Assembly: GCF_949774975.1 (NCBI RefSeq)
Contig: NC_083101.1
Span: 10,590,267-10,654,266, forward strand
Length of the DNA stretch: 64,000 bases
Direction: 5' to 3'
Source: Lagenorhynchus albirostris
Lineage: Eukaryota > Chordata > Mammalia > Artiodactyla > Delphinidae
Shown here: positions 1 to 10,583 of the stretch, piece by piece
Numbering within the stretch: position 1 is the first letter of the stretch
Layout of the letters: each line of letters starts with the position of its first letter
Program-made: the position numbers and the translations under genes
Notes under the pieces: generated by a model
What the model was told of the DNA's origin: nothing
Database searches by the model: none
What the model saw: the letters and a program-made list of their open reading frames with translations, nothing else

Positions 1-628
1 TTGGAGAATTTTTGTAATTCATATATTGGACCTTCTGGTCTAGTCCTCTGATTTTTTTGCCCTTTATTTTCCATCTTCCAGTCTTTTTGCTCTGTAGGAA
101 ATTCCCTTGCCTTTGTCTTCTAACCCTTTTATTGAGCTTTTCATTTGTTCTCTAGATGTTTCTTTCACAAAGATATAGATGTATCTGTGTGTATGTAAAA
201 CATATATACATACACATATATAATTGGTTTTTATCCTGGTTGAAATATCTTCTCTTCCCTTTGAGAATGTCAATGATCATGTAAAAAATTCTCCCTGCAT
301 GGTGTCTCTTTCCTCCATTATGGTTTGTTTCTGGTGTTTTTCCTGAATATGTCGTTTTAGAGACTCATAATTTTTGCCCTTCTGCTCAGATATAAGAGTG
401 GAAGCTAGCAAAATGGTTAGAATCTCTGAGGTTCTAGGTAGGACTTGTCACAGTGAGCTGCTCAGTGTGGCAATCTAGCTGGGCCATTTAGTTTGGTAAT
501 CTCTGATGTCAGTGTCTTTAGGTCTTCGTGGTCTAGTCATATTCACTGAGCAAGCTCAGCTGTTCTGCCCAGAATGTAAAGGTCTATCAGCATTATGCTA
601 TGTTTTCCCTGAAGTCCATGTGTTTTTG
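1..628. other. SCAI intron, old L1-like sequence
   Basis: AT-rich sequence reminiscent of an old antisense L1M (for example TCTAACCCTTTTATTGAGC at 118-136). No exon is seen. Confidence 0.35.
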
Positions 629-930
629 TTTTTTAATATAAATTTATTTATTTATTATTTATGTTTGGCTGTGTTGGGTCTTCATTGCTGCGTGTGGGCT
701 TTCTCTAGTTGCGGCGAGCAGGGGCTACTCTTCGTTGCGGTGTGCGGGCTTCTTATTGCCGTGGCTTCTCTTGTTGCGGAGCATGGGCTCTAGGCGCTCA
801 GGCTTCAGTAGGTGTGGCGCATGGGCTTAGTTGCTCCACGGCATGTGGGGTCTTCCCGGACCAGGGCTCGAACCCGTGTCCTCTGCATTGGCAGGTGGAT
901 TCTTAACCACTGCACCACCAGGGAAGTCCC
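629..930 (-). mobile_element. CHR-1 type SINE
   Basis: A T-rich tail (TTTATTTATTTATT) is followed by the antisense body (GGCTGTGTTGGGTCTTCATT) and the antisense tRNA-derived head ending CCACCAGGGAAGTCCC. The orientation is therefore minus. Confidence 0.9.
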
Positions 931-1620
931 TCGTGTGTGTTTATATCTGCATATACATGTACCTTTATGTACCCAGTGCTTCATACTTAAAATATTCTCA
1001 ATAAATATATGTTGAATGATTAAATGAAGGTAGTCACCATTATCCTTATTTTACAGCTGCAGTAACTGCTCTTGGAGGTTAAGTATCTTGCCTAATTGAT
1101 TCCAGCAGTCTTTCTCATTCCAAAGCCCAAGATGTTTCTACATTTAGAAAAAGAGGAGCTTTTCGTGCTAGTCTGAGCCTCATTTCAGAAGAGAGGAATT
1201 GAAATGCCGAGGTCTGTAACATAACAAGTGTGGCTCACATTTTGGCTCTCAAATTTCCATCAGGTAATAGGCTTTATCTGTAATAATGTAGTACTAGTGG
1301 GGTTAAAAAAAACACAAACCTGTCATTTTGGGCAACACTTCTTTGAATTCTGCTTTTTCTTTCCTTGGAAGAAGAAAATCCTTTGAGTATTTAATTATAT
1401 ATGACAGAGATGGATCCCTGCCAGTAAACATGACTTACACATTTGTCAAAACAGTCATATTTATCTAAACAGCCTTGTCCTAAAGTGTTTGACTGATGAC
1501 TGTTGACTGCTGTGGTCTAGGAAGGCATTCACCTTCATAACAAGATTACCTAAGAGCTCTTCTGACAGTCAGCCTCACTCATTCCATTTCCTTCTTGCTA
1601 CTTTGAAAGACCGTCTCTTT
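931..1620. other. SCAI intron, nothing recognised
   Basis: No exon, tRNA or clear repeat was seen beyond weak MIR-like words near 1040-1110 (TTATTTTACAGCTGCAGTAA). Confidence 0.4.
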
Positions 1621-2780
1621 GTTTTTGGCGTTCTGCAGTTATCTAGGTTTTCTTTCTTTATATTTAACCTATTGGGAGTTGCTGGACTTCTCGAATCTGT
1701 AGGTTAGTTTTTCATTATTGCTGGAAAATTCTCAGCCATTATCTCTTCAAATCTTGGCTGCGCTGCAGATCCTCCTTCATCTCTTTCTGGAACTCTGATT
1801 TTACATACATCATTCTCATTGTGTCTTCCATGTCTCTTGACCTCTCTTCTATATTTTCCATCTTTTTGTTTCTCTGGCTGAGATTTGGAAAATTTCTTAT
1901 GATCTGGCTTTCAGTTCACAAATTCTTTCTTCAGCTGTGACTAACTCGTTATTAAACCCATTTATTGATTTTTATATTAGTTGTGGTATTTTTCATTTCA
2001 GGAAGTTCTGTTTGGTTCTTTTTCAAATAATTCACTGCCCTTTTTATAGTTCCCTATTTTCTGTGTTCAAGTTTGTTCTTTATTTCTTTAAACTTAATAA
2101 GCATACTTACTATATTATTTATTTATCTGGTAATTCTTACACCTGAAATCTGCTTTTGCTGCTTAAAGACACCCTTTGCTGTTTTTGTATCCCTGTATGC
2201 TTGATTATCTTTGATTAGATTCTGTAAGGCCAACTGGCCCGAGGCAGGGGAACACAATCAGATTCACAGGTTGAATCAGACCGAAATTCTCCGGACAACC
2301 CAGTTCCAGAAACTGCCCTGGAGACATTCCGGACCACCCAGTTCCAGGAACTGACCTGGGGACTTTGAACCCAGCCCAGCCTTCCCGCCTTTCGAGTGGC
2401 AGGACTAACTGTCCCCCAGGATACCTGAAAAGACCACCAAATAAGGAATACCCTGCGCCCTCCCAGATTCACCACACCCCTTTCCCTTCTTCCCCTATAA
2501 AATCTTGCCCAACCCTCGCCCGGGTGCGACTTCTCTGGCCTCTTTCTCTCGGACCAGTGAACCTCACCCGGGAGCGCTCCCTAATAAAGCTCACTTGAAG
2601 CTTTCCTCTGTTTCGCGGTGCCGTTTGTTAAGATCCGACCTTACAGATTCTTCTTATTATCCTTAGATTCTTCTTGTTCTCCTTAAAATTATCTGTGGGA
2701 AAGTCACTGAGCCCTAGAATGATGGTACTTTCATCCAGAGAGGGTCTGCATTTGCTTCTGCTAGACACCTAGAGGCACTG
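1620..2780 (-). mobile_element. Old L1 fragment, antisense, split by an LTR
   Basis: Sequence such as CAGCCATTATCTCTTCAAAT and AGGAAGTTCTGTTTGGTTCT follows the antisense L1M pattern also seen at 17700-18440. A solo LTR at 2223-2645 interrupts it. Confidence 0.55.
2223..2645 (+). mobile_element. Solo LTR of an ERV1-type endogenous retrovirus
   Basis: A 423-base element begins TGTAAGG and ends CCTTACA, a perfect 7-base terminal inverted repeat with TG...CA ends, and is flanked by GATTC on both sides (2218-2222 and 2646-2650). It contains a CCTATAAAATC TATA box near 2496, an AATAAA near 2583, and direct copies of the motif CCCAGTTCCAG in U3. No gag, pol or env sequence adjoins it, so it is a solo LTR left by recombination. 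Its strand matches SCAI. Confidence 0.85.
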
Positions 2781-3199
2781 CCATTTGGGGACCATGTGTT
2801 TGGGGTTACCTAGGTGGTATGAATCTGGGCTACAAACATGCAAGAGGGCTGGCTTACAGTTACAACCATCAGGACTGTTTGGTTCGTTTGTTTGCTCTGT
2901 CTCTGCTCTGCTCAGCACCAAGAAAATTTTCCTGTGGTCCCCCGAGGCATGGTCCTGGGGGGCAGGAAGGTGTGAAATTTGGTTTTGGTTCATCCTTACA
3001 GTAAGGGTGTAGCCCTTTGGGATTCCAATTTAGCAGGGCCAGTTTTCTGTTAAACTCCATCTTAGGCAGACCCTGAGCTCTGACTGCTGTCCCCTTCTCT
3101 GCATAAGGCCTTTAAAACCTAAATGCAAGTGGCTCGATTGATTGCCTCAGGGCAAAGGAGGCCTGCCGTCAGCTGATTTTCTCAGCCTCTTCTGGTTTT

Positions 3200-4110
3200 G
3201 CCTCATCTCTCTGACCTGTCACTGGAGTGCCCCCGGGCTCCATCCTTTTTCCTCTTCTTTTCCAGCTACAACAGACTGCCCTTGATGCCCTCACATAATT
3301 TCGTGACTCTAATTACTATCTCTATGCTTACACTTGCCACATTTATATCTCCAGCCCAGACCTTTCTCAGTTACTCCAGACTTGAATATCTATATACTCT
3401 ACATCTCTATTTGGTGATTCTCACAGAGAACATGCCCAGGACAGAATTTCTAGACCTCTTCCAGATCCAGCTTTCCCCATGTCAGTTAATGACTATTGTG
3501 CTTTTATAGTTGCCCTAGCCCAAATCCTTAGTTTCATTCTGGACTCTTCTTTCCCTCACACCCACATCCATTTCAGAATGTTTTATTGGTTATAACTAAT
3601 AGATCCAGAATCTTACCACCTCTGCCGCCACCATCCTGGTCCATGCTACCATCATCTCTCCCCTGAATTATTGCAGTAGCGTCCTAACTAGGCTTCCTCC
3701 TTCTGCCCTTGCTCTCCTACAGGGTGTTGCTGTAAGTCAGATTATGTCACTTATCTACTCAAAATCTCCGAAGGCTCCTCATCTCACTCAGAGTAAAGGC
3801 TTCATGTTTTCTGCCCTCACATGCCTCCTCCCCACCTCAGATGCATCTCTGATCTCTTGCTGGTCTCCCTATCACTCAGTTCTCTTCAGCCACAATGACC
3901 TTGCTGTTCCTCAAACATACCTGGCAGTCTCCTGCTTAGGATCTTTGTGTTGTGTTCCCCCAACCTTGAATGCTCTTCCAAAGATGCCCACATTGTTTTC
4001 CAGGTGTTTAATCAGCTGAAGCCTCTTAAGAGAGTTCTCCCTAATTGCCCTATTTAAAATTATATGCCTCCCCAGCACTCTTTATCCACTTTTCTTACTT
4101 TACTTTTCTT
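3200..4110 (+). mobile_element. L2 LINE remnants
   Basis: The stretch GTCACTTATCTACTCAAAAT...CTCATCTCACTCAGAGTAAA, followed by phrases such as TTTGTGTTGTGTTCCC and CCTATTTAAAATTATATGCC, follows the L2 3' pattern on the + strand. Confidence 0.65.
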
Positions 4111-4520
4111 ATAATCATAAGTTAGCTTCTATATAATGCCATGCACTATTCTAACACATTTAATCCTCACAACGCAAGGTGTTACTTTATTATCCCCATT
4201 TTACTGATAAAACCAAGGCACAAGGTGGCTGATTTGGGATTTAAATACAGTCTGATTATAAATCTTTCTGTGCTGCTAACTACTCTATTCTGTCTTTCCA
4301 TATGTAGCACTTGTCAGCTTCTGTAATATTATATAACTTCTTTATTTTGTTTACTCTGGGTCTCTACCTGCCACCTCCACCCCCATCTAAATGTCAGCTC
4401 CAGGAAGACAGGTTTAGGGTTTTTTTAATCTGTTTTTGTTTTTTTTCTTAACTACAGTATCCCTAGCACCTAGAACAGTGTCTAGTTTGTAGGTTCAATG
4501 AATATCTATTGAAGAAAGAT
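4110..4520 (-). repeat. MIR remnant, antisense, and intron
   Basis: TTTAATCCTCACAACGCAAG and CCCCATTTTACTGATAAAAC mark an antisense MIR at about 4145-4290. The rest is unremarkable. Confidence 0.65.
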
Positions 4521-4842
4521 ACATTTATTTATTTATTTATTTATGGCTGCGTTGGGTCTTCATTGCTGCACGTGGGCTTTCTCTAGTTGTGGTGAGCAGG
4601 GGCTACTTTTTGTTGAGGTACACGGGCTTCTCATTTTGGTGGCTTCTCGTTGTGGAGCACGGGCTCTAGGCATGCGGGCTTCAGTAGTTGTGGCTCACAG
4701 GCTCTAGAGCACAGGCTCAGTAATTATGGCACGTGAGCTTAGTTGCTCCGCGGCATGTGGGATCTTCCCGGACCAGGGCTCGAACCCATGACCCCTGCAT
4801 TGGCAGGCGGATTTTTAACCACTGCGCCACCAGAGAAGTCCC
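4521..4842 (-). mobile_element. CHR-1 type SINE (source-side copy of a local duplication)
   Basis: A (TTTA)n tail is followed by the antisense body and the head ending CCACCAGAGAAGTCCC. The head carries the private variants GGATTTTTAACC and CAGAGAAGTCCC. The last 41 bases of the head and 152 bases of flank (4802-4994) recur at 5711-5903. Confidence 0.9.
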
Positions 4843-4994
4843 TAAAGTTGTAAAATGTTTTAAAGTCTCAGTTAAATGGATAATTTCCTGGGAAAAAAAT
4901 ATCTAATGACTACAAGAAGGGAAATCTGAAAGCCCAATCACAGGGTATGAAATAGTATGAGGGAAGTGATCAAAGTTATCTCCTTTTTCTCCAT
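4802..4994 (+). repeat. Local duplication, source copy
   Basis: This 193-base segment is repeated 909 bases downstream with a single mismatch that I can find (GGGAAGTGAT here, GGGAAATGAT in the other copy). It spans the end of the SINE head and unique flanking sequence. Confidence 0.9.
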
Positions 4995-5537
4995 ATAAAA
5001 AAGGCTCTAGCCATTTTGAGTTCACCAATAAATTCTTTTAAACTTTTATAATTGCACAATTCCAGAGCAATGGAAAATATCAGAAATATCCAATTCATTC
5101 TATAAAAGGCCACAAGACATTTATATGACCTTGAGCATTTCCTTGGTCTTTTCTGAGACTCTTTTTCCTTCTCTGTAATAATTTTATAGGATTGTTAAGA
5201 TTATGGGTTAGGAGCTAAGAATCCTAGGATAGTCCCTGGAAAATAGTTAGCACTCAATAAATGTTAGGAATCATTATGATAATGATACTATTTCAAGACA
5301 AAAATAGCACATACAAAAAACTCTATCCCAGATTAGTTTATAATTATAGATTAGAAAATTTTAAATAAAATGCTAATAGACCTATTAATAGAATAATCTA
5401 TCTGAATAATGCATGAAGGTTCCATATATGAAAATCAATCAATATTGTATTCAGTGTTACCTTTCACCCATTTTTCTATTAGGACAGTGGTCTTTTTCTT
5501 ATGGATTTGAAAAAGCTCGTAATATTTTTCCCCAATT
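4995..5537. other. SCAI intron, MIR-like words only
   Basis: A weak MIR-like stretch lies near 5130-5280 (TTAGCACTCAATAAATGTTA). No exon is seen. Confidence 0.4.
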
Positions 5538-5552
5538 CATCATCTAGCTTTT

Positions 5553-5900
5553 TGTTTTGCGGTACGCGGGCCTCTCACTGTTGTGGCTTCTCCCGTTGCG
5601 GAGCACAGGCTCCGGACGCGCAGGCTCAGCGGCCATGGCTCACGGGCCCAGCCGCTCCGCGGCATGTGGGATCTTCCCGGACCGGGGCACGAACCCGTGT
5701 CCCCTGCATCGGCAGGCGGATTTTTAACCACTGCGCCACCAGAGAAGTCCCTAAAGTTGTAAAATGTTTTAAAGTCTCAGTTAAATGGATAATTTCCTGG
5801 GAAAAAAATATCTAATGACTACAAGAAGGGAAATCTGAAAGCCCAATCACAGGGTATGAAATAGTATGAGGGAAATGATCAAAGTTATCTCCTTTTTCTC
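5553..5900 (-). mobile_element. Chimeric CHR-2 SINE carrying copied flank
   Basis: On the minus strand the element reads 5' unique flank (5900-5752), SINE head, CHR-2 body and a short A-rich tail. It is bounded by a perfect 15-base target-site duplication, CATCATCTAGCTTTT (5538-5552 and 5901-5915). The body has CHR-2 diagnostic bases (CCGGGGCACGAACCCGTGT), while the head end and flank copy 4802-4994. The junction lies within about ten bases shared by both SINEs (GGCAGGCGGA at 5711-5720). Confidence 0.9.
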
Positions 5901-5915
5901 CATCATCTAGCTTTT

Positions 5916-6640
5916 GATTTAGTTCATGCTGTATTTTTTATTTTCGTAACTGGGTTTATCAATCTTAATTATAATAGTTAGGAAGATCTTCTAGATGACA
6001 AAAATAACCCTTATTTTCTTTCAGCAGTTATTGTTTAATTTTTTTTACATTTAAATCAGATATATTTGAAATACATCCTAGGTTTTGGTATGAAGTATGG
6101 AGCCAACTTTTTTTCTAGATAGCTATCAGTTTTTCCTACCAATTCCAACCATCATCTTTATCATATATCCTTAAGCCCTGTCTATTTTGGGGTCTAATTC
6201 TAGATTCTTCATTTTTTTTTGTATTGGTTTTCTGCCTCCTCTTATGCTGTGGCACATATTTCTAATTACTGAGGCTTTGAAGTATGTTTTGGTGTCTGAT
6301 AAGTCTAGTTCCCCCTCTTTGCTCTTCTTTTTCAGAGTTTTCCTGGCTAATGTACCTTATCTGTATGCGCTTTAGAATTTCTTTCAGCCACGGAAAAAAA
6401 TCTGTGGCTATTTTTGTTGAGCTTGGTTTAAATTTTAATAAATTATTGAAATGACATCTTTAGAATGGGTTCCCCTCTGAGAACACAATATATCTTTCCA
6501 TTTGTTCAAGTCTTCATTTTTATCATTCAGGAGTATTTTTTAGTTATTTTTGTTTTTTTCACTCCTTATTAAGTTTACTCTTAGGAGTTTTCTTTCTTGT
6601 TTTACCAAACAGTCTATGATTTTACTTCCCATGCAGATCT
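5916..6640 (-). mobile_element. Old L1 fragment, antisense
   Basis: Runs such as GTCTGATAAGTCTAGTTCCC and AGAGTTTTCCTGGCTAATGT are antisense L1M ORF2-type sequence. Confidence 0.65.
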
Positions 6641-7173
6641 GCCTTTAGGGAAAGGATATTCTTAATCATGCAAAGAGTAGTGAGTGTCAGTTTAATTCTC
6701 ACCGTAAATTAACACATTCACATTCTGGTTTTATACATCATTCTGTATGAGCAATTAATATGATTCACAATGAGAGATGAAGCCAGTCTTCACATACCAG
6801 TAAGTCAGGTTTTAGAGCCTGTGAGGCTGAGAGCCAGATCATAGATCTTGGCAAATTTACCCTTGTAAATATTAGTGTATGTTGCCCAATGGAGCAGCCT
6901 CTGGATAAACAGCCAGATGCCCTCTCCCTGTGACACTTCAACCATGTGTGTGCCTTTACTTTAAAAATCAATAGCTCACTTAATAAACTTCACCACTTTA
7001 AGAAAACCTGTTATGCATGTTAAACCTGAATGACAGTCTTTTCAGCTGTTACTGATGTTTCTGCATCTGTTCATAAGTAAAAGGACCCAATCTATACACT
7101 AATGATATGTTTTGAAAAGTTACTATCATTGGTCAAATCTTTAATGAAAGTTTTAAATTCTTATATATTACAG
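6641..7173. other. SCAI intron, nothing recognised
   Basis: AT-rich intron leading to the exon acceptor at 7173. No repeat family was identified. Confidence 0.4.
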
Positions 7174-7246
7174 AATTTCACAAACTTATTTGGACAGCCA
7201 CTAGTCTGCTTGCTTTCTCCTACAGCATATCCAAAAGCTTTACAAG
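7174..7246 (+). CDS. SCAI: SCAI coding exon (fourth from end)
   Basis: This exon encodes 24 residues (starting NFTNLFGQP and ending PKALQ) plus the first base of an Asp codon. The acceptor is a weak AT-rich tract ending in TTACAG and the donor is GTATGT. The phase-1 end joins exactly to the next exon, which begins AT CAA and restores DQSQR. The ORF is under 60 codons and has no ATG start, so it is recognisable only by homology and splice sites. Confidence 0.95.
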
Positions 7247-8089
7247 GTATGTTTTGTCATTCCCTGTTGTATCCGTAGGTTGCAAATAAACTTATGTCTA
7301 CATTTTAAATAACACTGCTCTGATCTTTGTCTCCCCCACCTATAGTGGTCAGTTGTGGATTTACAGAGTTTGATGTGGCAAGTGTTAGTCTGAAGTAAAC
7401 CCCGAAGTCTTGCCAACAACCAGAATTCTTTAATGGGCTACTGTTAGGCCTTGAGATAATTCTAAAAGAAATGATAAATCATCCCTGAGAAAAGAGTAAG
7501 GTTTTGGTCCCTTGCTACTGGGGAGCTCATGATTTGTGAATTTTAAAATTTGTGTTGCAGGTGTGCTGGGTCGTCATCCATATAGCATGACTTCCTCCAG
7601 CTCTGGCTACATATTTTAAGTATCTTTTAAGACGGTGAGATTTCTAGTCTAGAACACTTCTCAATCTATGCCTAAGTGTTAGAATAACCTAACTGGCACA
7701 ACTTAAAGGGTGTCTTTTATTCACATTTTTACCTCGCATTTTTAAAATAAAAGAACCTCTTCTCCGGGTGCCAGAGAGACAGGTCAGTGTTTTGCCTTTT
7801 CTCAGGTGGCTGAGAAATGAAAACCTTTTTGTCTTTAATAATTTGTCCTCAGTAAGCAACACATAAAATCTAATCTAATTCCCAGTCATTAAGCTAGGTA
7901 AAATACTAAACAAACCTTAATCCTGTTTTAGCAGTACTTGTCACTGTTTCACTATCTCCCTAACTGTGAATAGTGCTGATGTCTCTCTGTGGGAGATGGC
8001 ATTTTACTGCTACTTCCCAGCCAGAAGTCCTGTCTGCTGACATAGTTTGACACAGGAAGTGATGGTCAGCATTTGAATGCCCGAGAGAA
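7247..8089. other. SCAI intron, nothing recognised
   Basis: No exon or obvious young repeat is seen. Low interspersed-repeat content and mixed composition suggest unique intron. Confidence 0.4.
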
Positions 8090-8231
8090 GCTGGAGACTT
8101 TTCACCGTTGTTTTAAGGTAAGTTCTGCTATTTAACAGGGAAAAACATGTAGAAATACTAAGTTCATGTATCTAAAAGGCAAATCACTAAGGGATAGAAC
8201 TTACCTTCAAACAACGGTAAAGCTCTCCTGC
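8090..8231. repeat. Imperfect inverted repeat of unknown family
   Basis: The left arm 8090-8126 and right arm 8196-8231 are reverse complements, with 22 of 23 inner positions matching around ACCGTTGTTTxAAGGTAAGT. The match extends outward with small gaps to about 36 bases. The spacer is 69 bases. Each arm contains AAGGTAAGT, a consensus splice donor on its own strand. Confidence 0.8.
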
Positions 8232-8404
8232 TTTGAGGACTTTGTTAGCCTGTTTCTTATCATTTTTGGAGAAATGTAACCCCTTCCAATTGCGAGTACT
8301 TTTTGCTATCAAATTTTCCTATCAAGATGCAGCTTTATTTTAAATTGCATGAACCTAATGGGTTAATACCACAATTATTTAATCTGAAAGGTTTTATTGT
8401 GAAG

Positions 8405-8620
8405 AGAGTAAAAACACAGACTCTGGAGGCAAACTGATTGTGTTTGAATCCCAACTCAGCCACTTACCAGCTATGTGACCTTGGGAAGTTACTTAGCCAT
8501 TCTGTGCCTCAGTTTCTTTCCTATCAAATGGAGATAATAATAGTACCTACCTCATTAAATAATTCTGGGTACACAGTAAGTATTCAATATGTGCTAACTA
8601 TTGTTATTATTAATATGGTT
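8405..8620 (+). repeat. MIR SINE
   Basis: Typical MIR words in order are ACCAGCTATGTGACCTTGGG, CTCAGTTTC and AAATGGAGATAATAATAG. Confidence 0.85.
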
Positions 8621-8639
8621 AATTGAAATACATGTCCTT

Positions 8640-9400
8640 AACATTTTTTAGTCCAGTATCCTATTTTTTGTGCTGTAAAACTTAGACCTCTAATCCCTTA
8701 AAAGTGTCCCATCTGGACACAAAACTAGCAGATACCTAAGTATTTGGAACGTCAAAGTACGTCCCTGCACCTCTGGTATCTGAATTCTGCAGTTCTCTCT
8801 TTAACCAAGAGTCACTTCATTCATTCAACAAGCATTTATTCCACATTTATTTATCAGGTGCTGTGCTAGGTAGAAGATATAGAAAACCTAACAGGCAGTT
8901 ACTGTAGGTGCTCTGAGGGTTTCACAGGAGGAAGCACATGTAAGGTGAACTCCTGACCAGCCCTTGAGGGTTAAGAAAGTGGATGAAATGATGTCTAAAG
9001 TTGAGTTGAAGGATACGTAGAATTAGATAGGGGTGGGAAATGGTTGAATAAGAGTGTTCTAGCAGAGAAAAAGCATGCGAGCATGTGAAGAATGAATTGG
9101 GGAGGAGCTTTGATGGAAATGGGGAGATGATGTTGGCCAGAGTGAGGACAGTGGCTGGTTAGCTGGAGATAATAATCCTGGAGAACCAGTAGGGCTTGAT
9201 GTTGGACTGGATGAGAGGGAATCAGGGAGAGGAAGGAAGCAGGGATGGACTGCCAGGTGTCTGGCTGAGGTGCTGGTAGTAATGATAATCCTGGATAAGA
9301 AGCAGATTTGTAGGAGAACAACGGGAAAGAATCTACTGACAAGTTTTGATATGTTGAGTTTGAGGTTACCTTTGAGAGTTAGGTTGAGTATAGTAGTCTG
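8640..9400. repeat. Old interspersed repeat of uncertain family
   Basis: At 8815-9330 the text (CATTCAACAAGCATTTATTC, then GTTGGCCAGAGTGAGGACAG) resembles an ancient repeat also seen at 48290-48860. No family is assigned. Confidence 0.4.
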
Positions 9401-9608
9401 GAGCTCCTCTGTCCAATAGAAATATAATGGGAGTCACACATGTGATTTTAAGTTTTCTAGTAGCCACATTTTTTTTTAAGGTAGAAACAAACAGGTGGAA
9501 TGAATGTTAATGAGACATTTATATTTTAGAATGCGCAGTGTGTCTCAATTTGGACTCATCACTTTTGAAGCGTGTCTGGTGGCTACTGTAGGACAGTGCC
9601 ATTCTGGA
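9400..9608. mobile_element. hAT-Charlie (MER5-like) DNA transposon remnant
   Basis: CTCTGTCCAATAGAAATATA near the left end and GGTGGCTACTGTAGGACAGT near the right end are the inverted terminal sequences of MER5-like nonautonomous hAT elements. The inner phrase CTAGTAGCCACAT is also typical. Confidence 0.75.
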
Positions 9609-10116
9609 CCTAAGGAGCTTATTTAGGCTGCAGATAGGGAACTGGGAATTAGTATGCATATAAATGATAACTGAACTTTGTGCATAGGTGAGATCAGCAA
9701 TGTGGAGAAAGAAAATACTGATATTTAAGGGATAGGAAGAGAAAGAGCAACTAACAAAGGAGAATGAAAGAGATTGGCAGTTCTAGTACTTCTCAGAGGG
9801 TTCCATTAGGAGCTGCCCGTGATCCAGCACTTGCCATATTTGCATGGAAGTTGTTAGTGGGAGGGGAAAAAAAAGCAAAGGAATATGTTCATTTTCCATT
9901 TCTCTTAAGTTTACGAGGCTCTATCTTAAGTTTTTTTCAGCAGAAAGCAATGTACCTGGGATATGTTTTTGTAGTTCCAAGCTGAATGTACTTTGTTGAA
10001 GTATACTTTAATGATACAGCTTTAATTTTATACATTGTCAGTATATTAAAATGTTCCTCAAATGCCTCTCTTTTGCAAAACTGTTGTCTATATATATAAC
10101 ATGTTTGTTATTACAG
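9609..10116. other. SCAI intron, nothing recognised
   Basis: Intron without recognisable repeats, leading to the acceptor at 10116. Confidence 0.4.
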
Positions 10117-10290
10117 ATCAATCTCAACGAGGTAGCCTCTTCACTCTCTTTTTGAACAATCCTCTAATGGCCTTCCTATTTGTCTCTGGATTGTCAAGCA
10201 TGCGTAGAGGCCTATGGGAAAAGTGTCAAGAATATCTTCGAAAAATCAACCGCGATATTGCCCAGCTACTGACCCATTCACGTTCAATAG
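10117..10290 (+). CDS. SCAI: SCAI coding exon (third from end)
   Basis: Encodes DQSQRGSLFTLFLNNPLMAF through the segment ending LLTHSRSI, plus the first base of the next Asp codon (2 + 171 + 1 bases). The acceptor is TTACAG and the donor GTACCC. It includes a hydrophobic stretch (LFTLFLNNPLMAFLFVSGL), which belongs to the folded SCAI domain and is not a predicted membrane segment of a membrane protein. Only 192 bases of intron separate it from the next exon. Confidence 0.95.
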
Positions 10291-10482
10291 GTACCCTACT
10301 AATCTAACTGCACACTTAACAGAATGTACTATAATGGTTTAAAATTGTTTAAATTGTTTGAATTTGTAAAGGTATTTGTTGAAGGCAGGAAAGTTGAGAA
10401 GGTTTTCCTGAACATTTCTTGCCTTTTGAAATGTATTTTCCACTTAAGTATCCTTTTACTGTCACTTTTCTCCTCTTTGCAG

Positions 10483-10583
10483 ATCAGGCATTTCTCCAGT
10501 TTTTTGGAGATGAATTTCTTCGCTTGCTTCTCACAAGATTTATCTTTTGTTCAGCCACCATGAGGATGCACAAGATTTTTCGG
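10483..10583 (+). CDS. SCAI: SCAI coding exon (penultimate)
   Basis: Encodes D-QAFLQFFGDEFLRLLLTRF and continues to MRMHKIFR, ending in phase 0. The acceptor has a strong pyrimidine tract (CTCCTCTTTGCAG) and the donor is GTAGGC. The following intron is long (9667 bases) and almost wholly built from transposable elements. Confidence 0.95.

Noticed and set aside
8438..8626. 62-codon open frame
   Set aside because: It is a MIR SINE.
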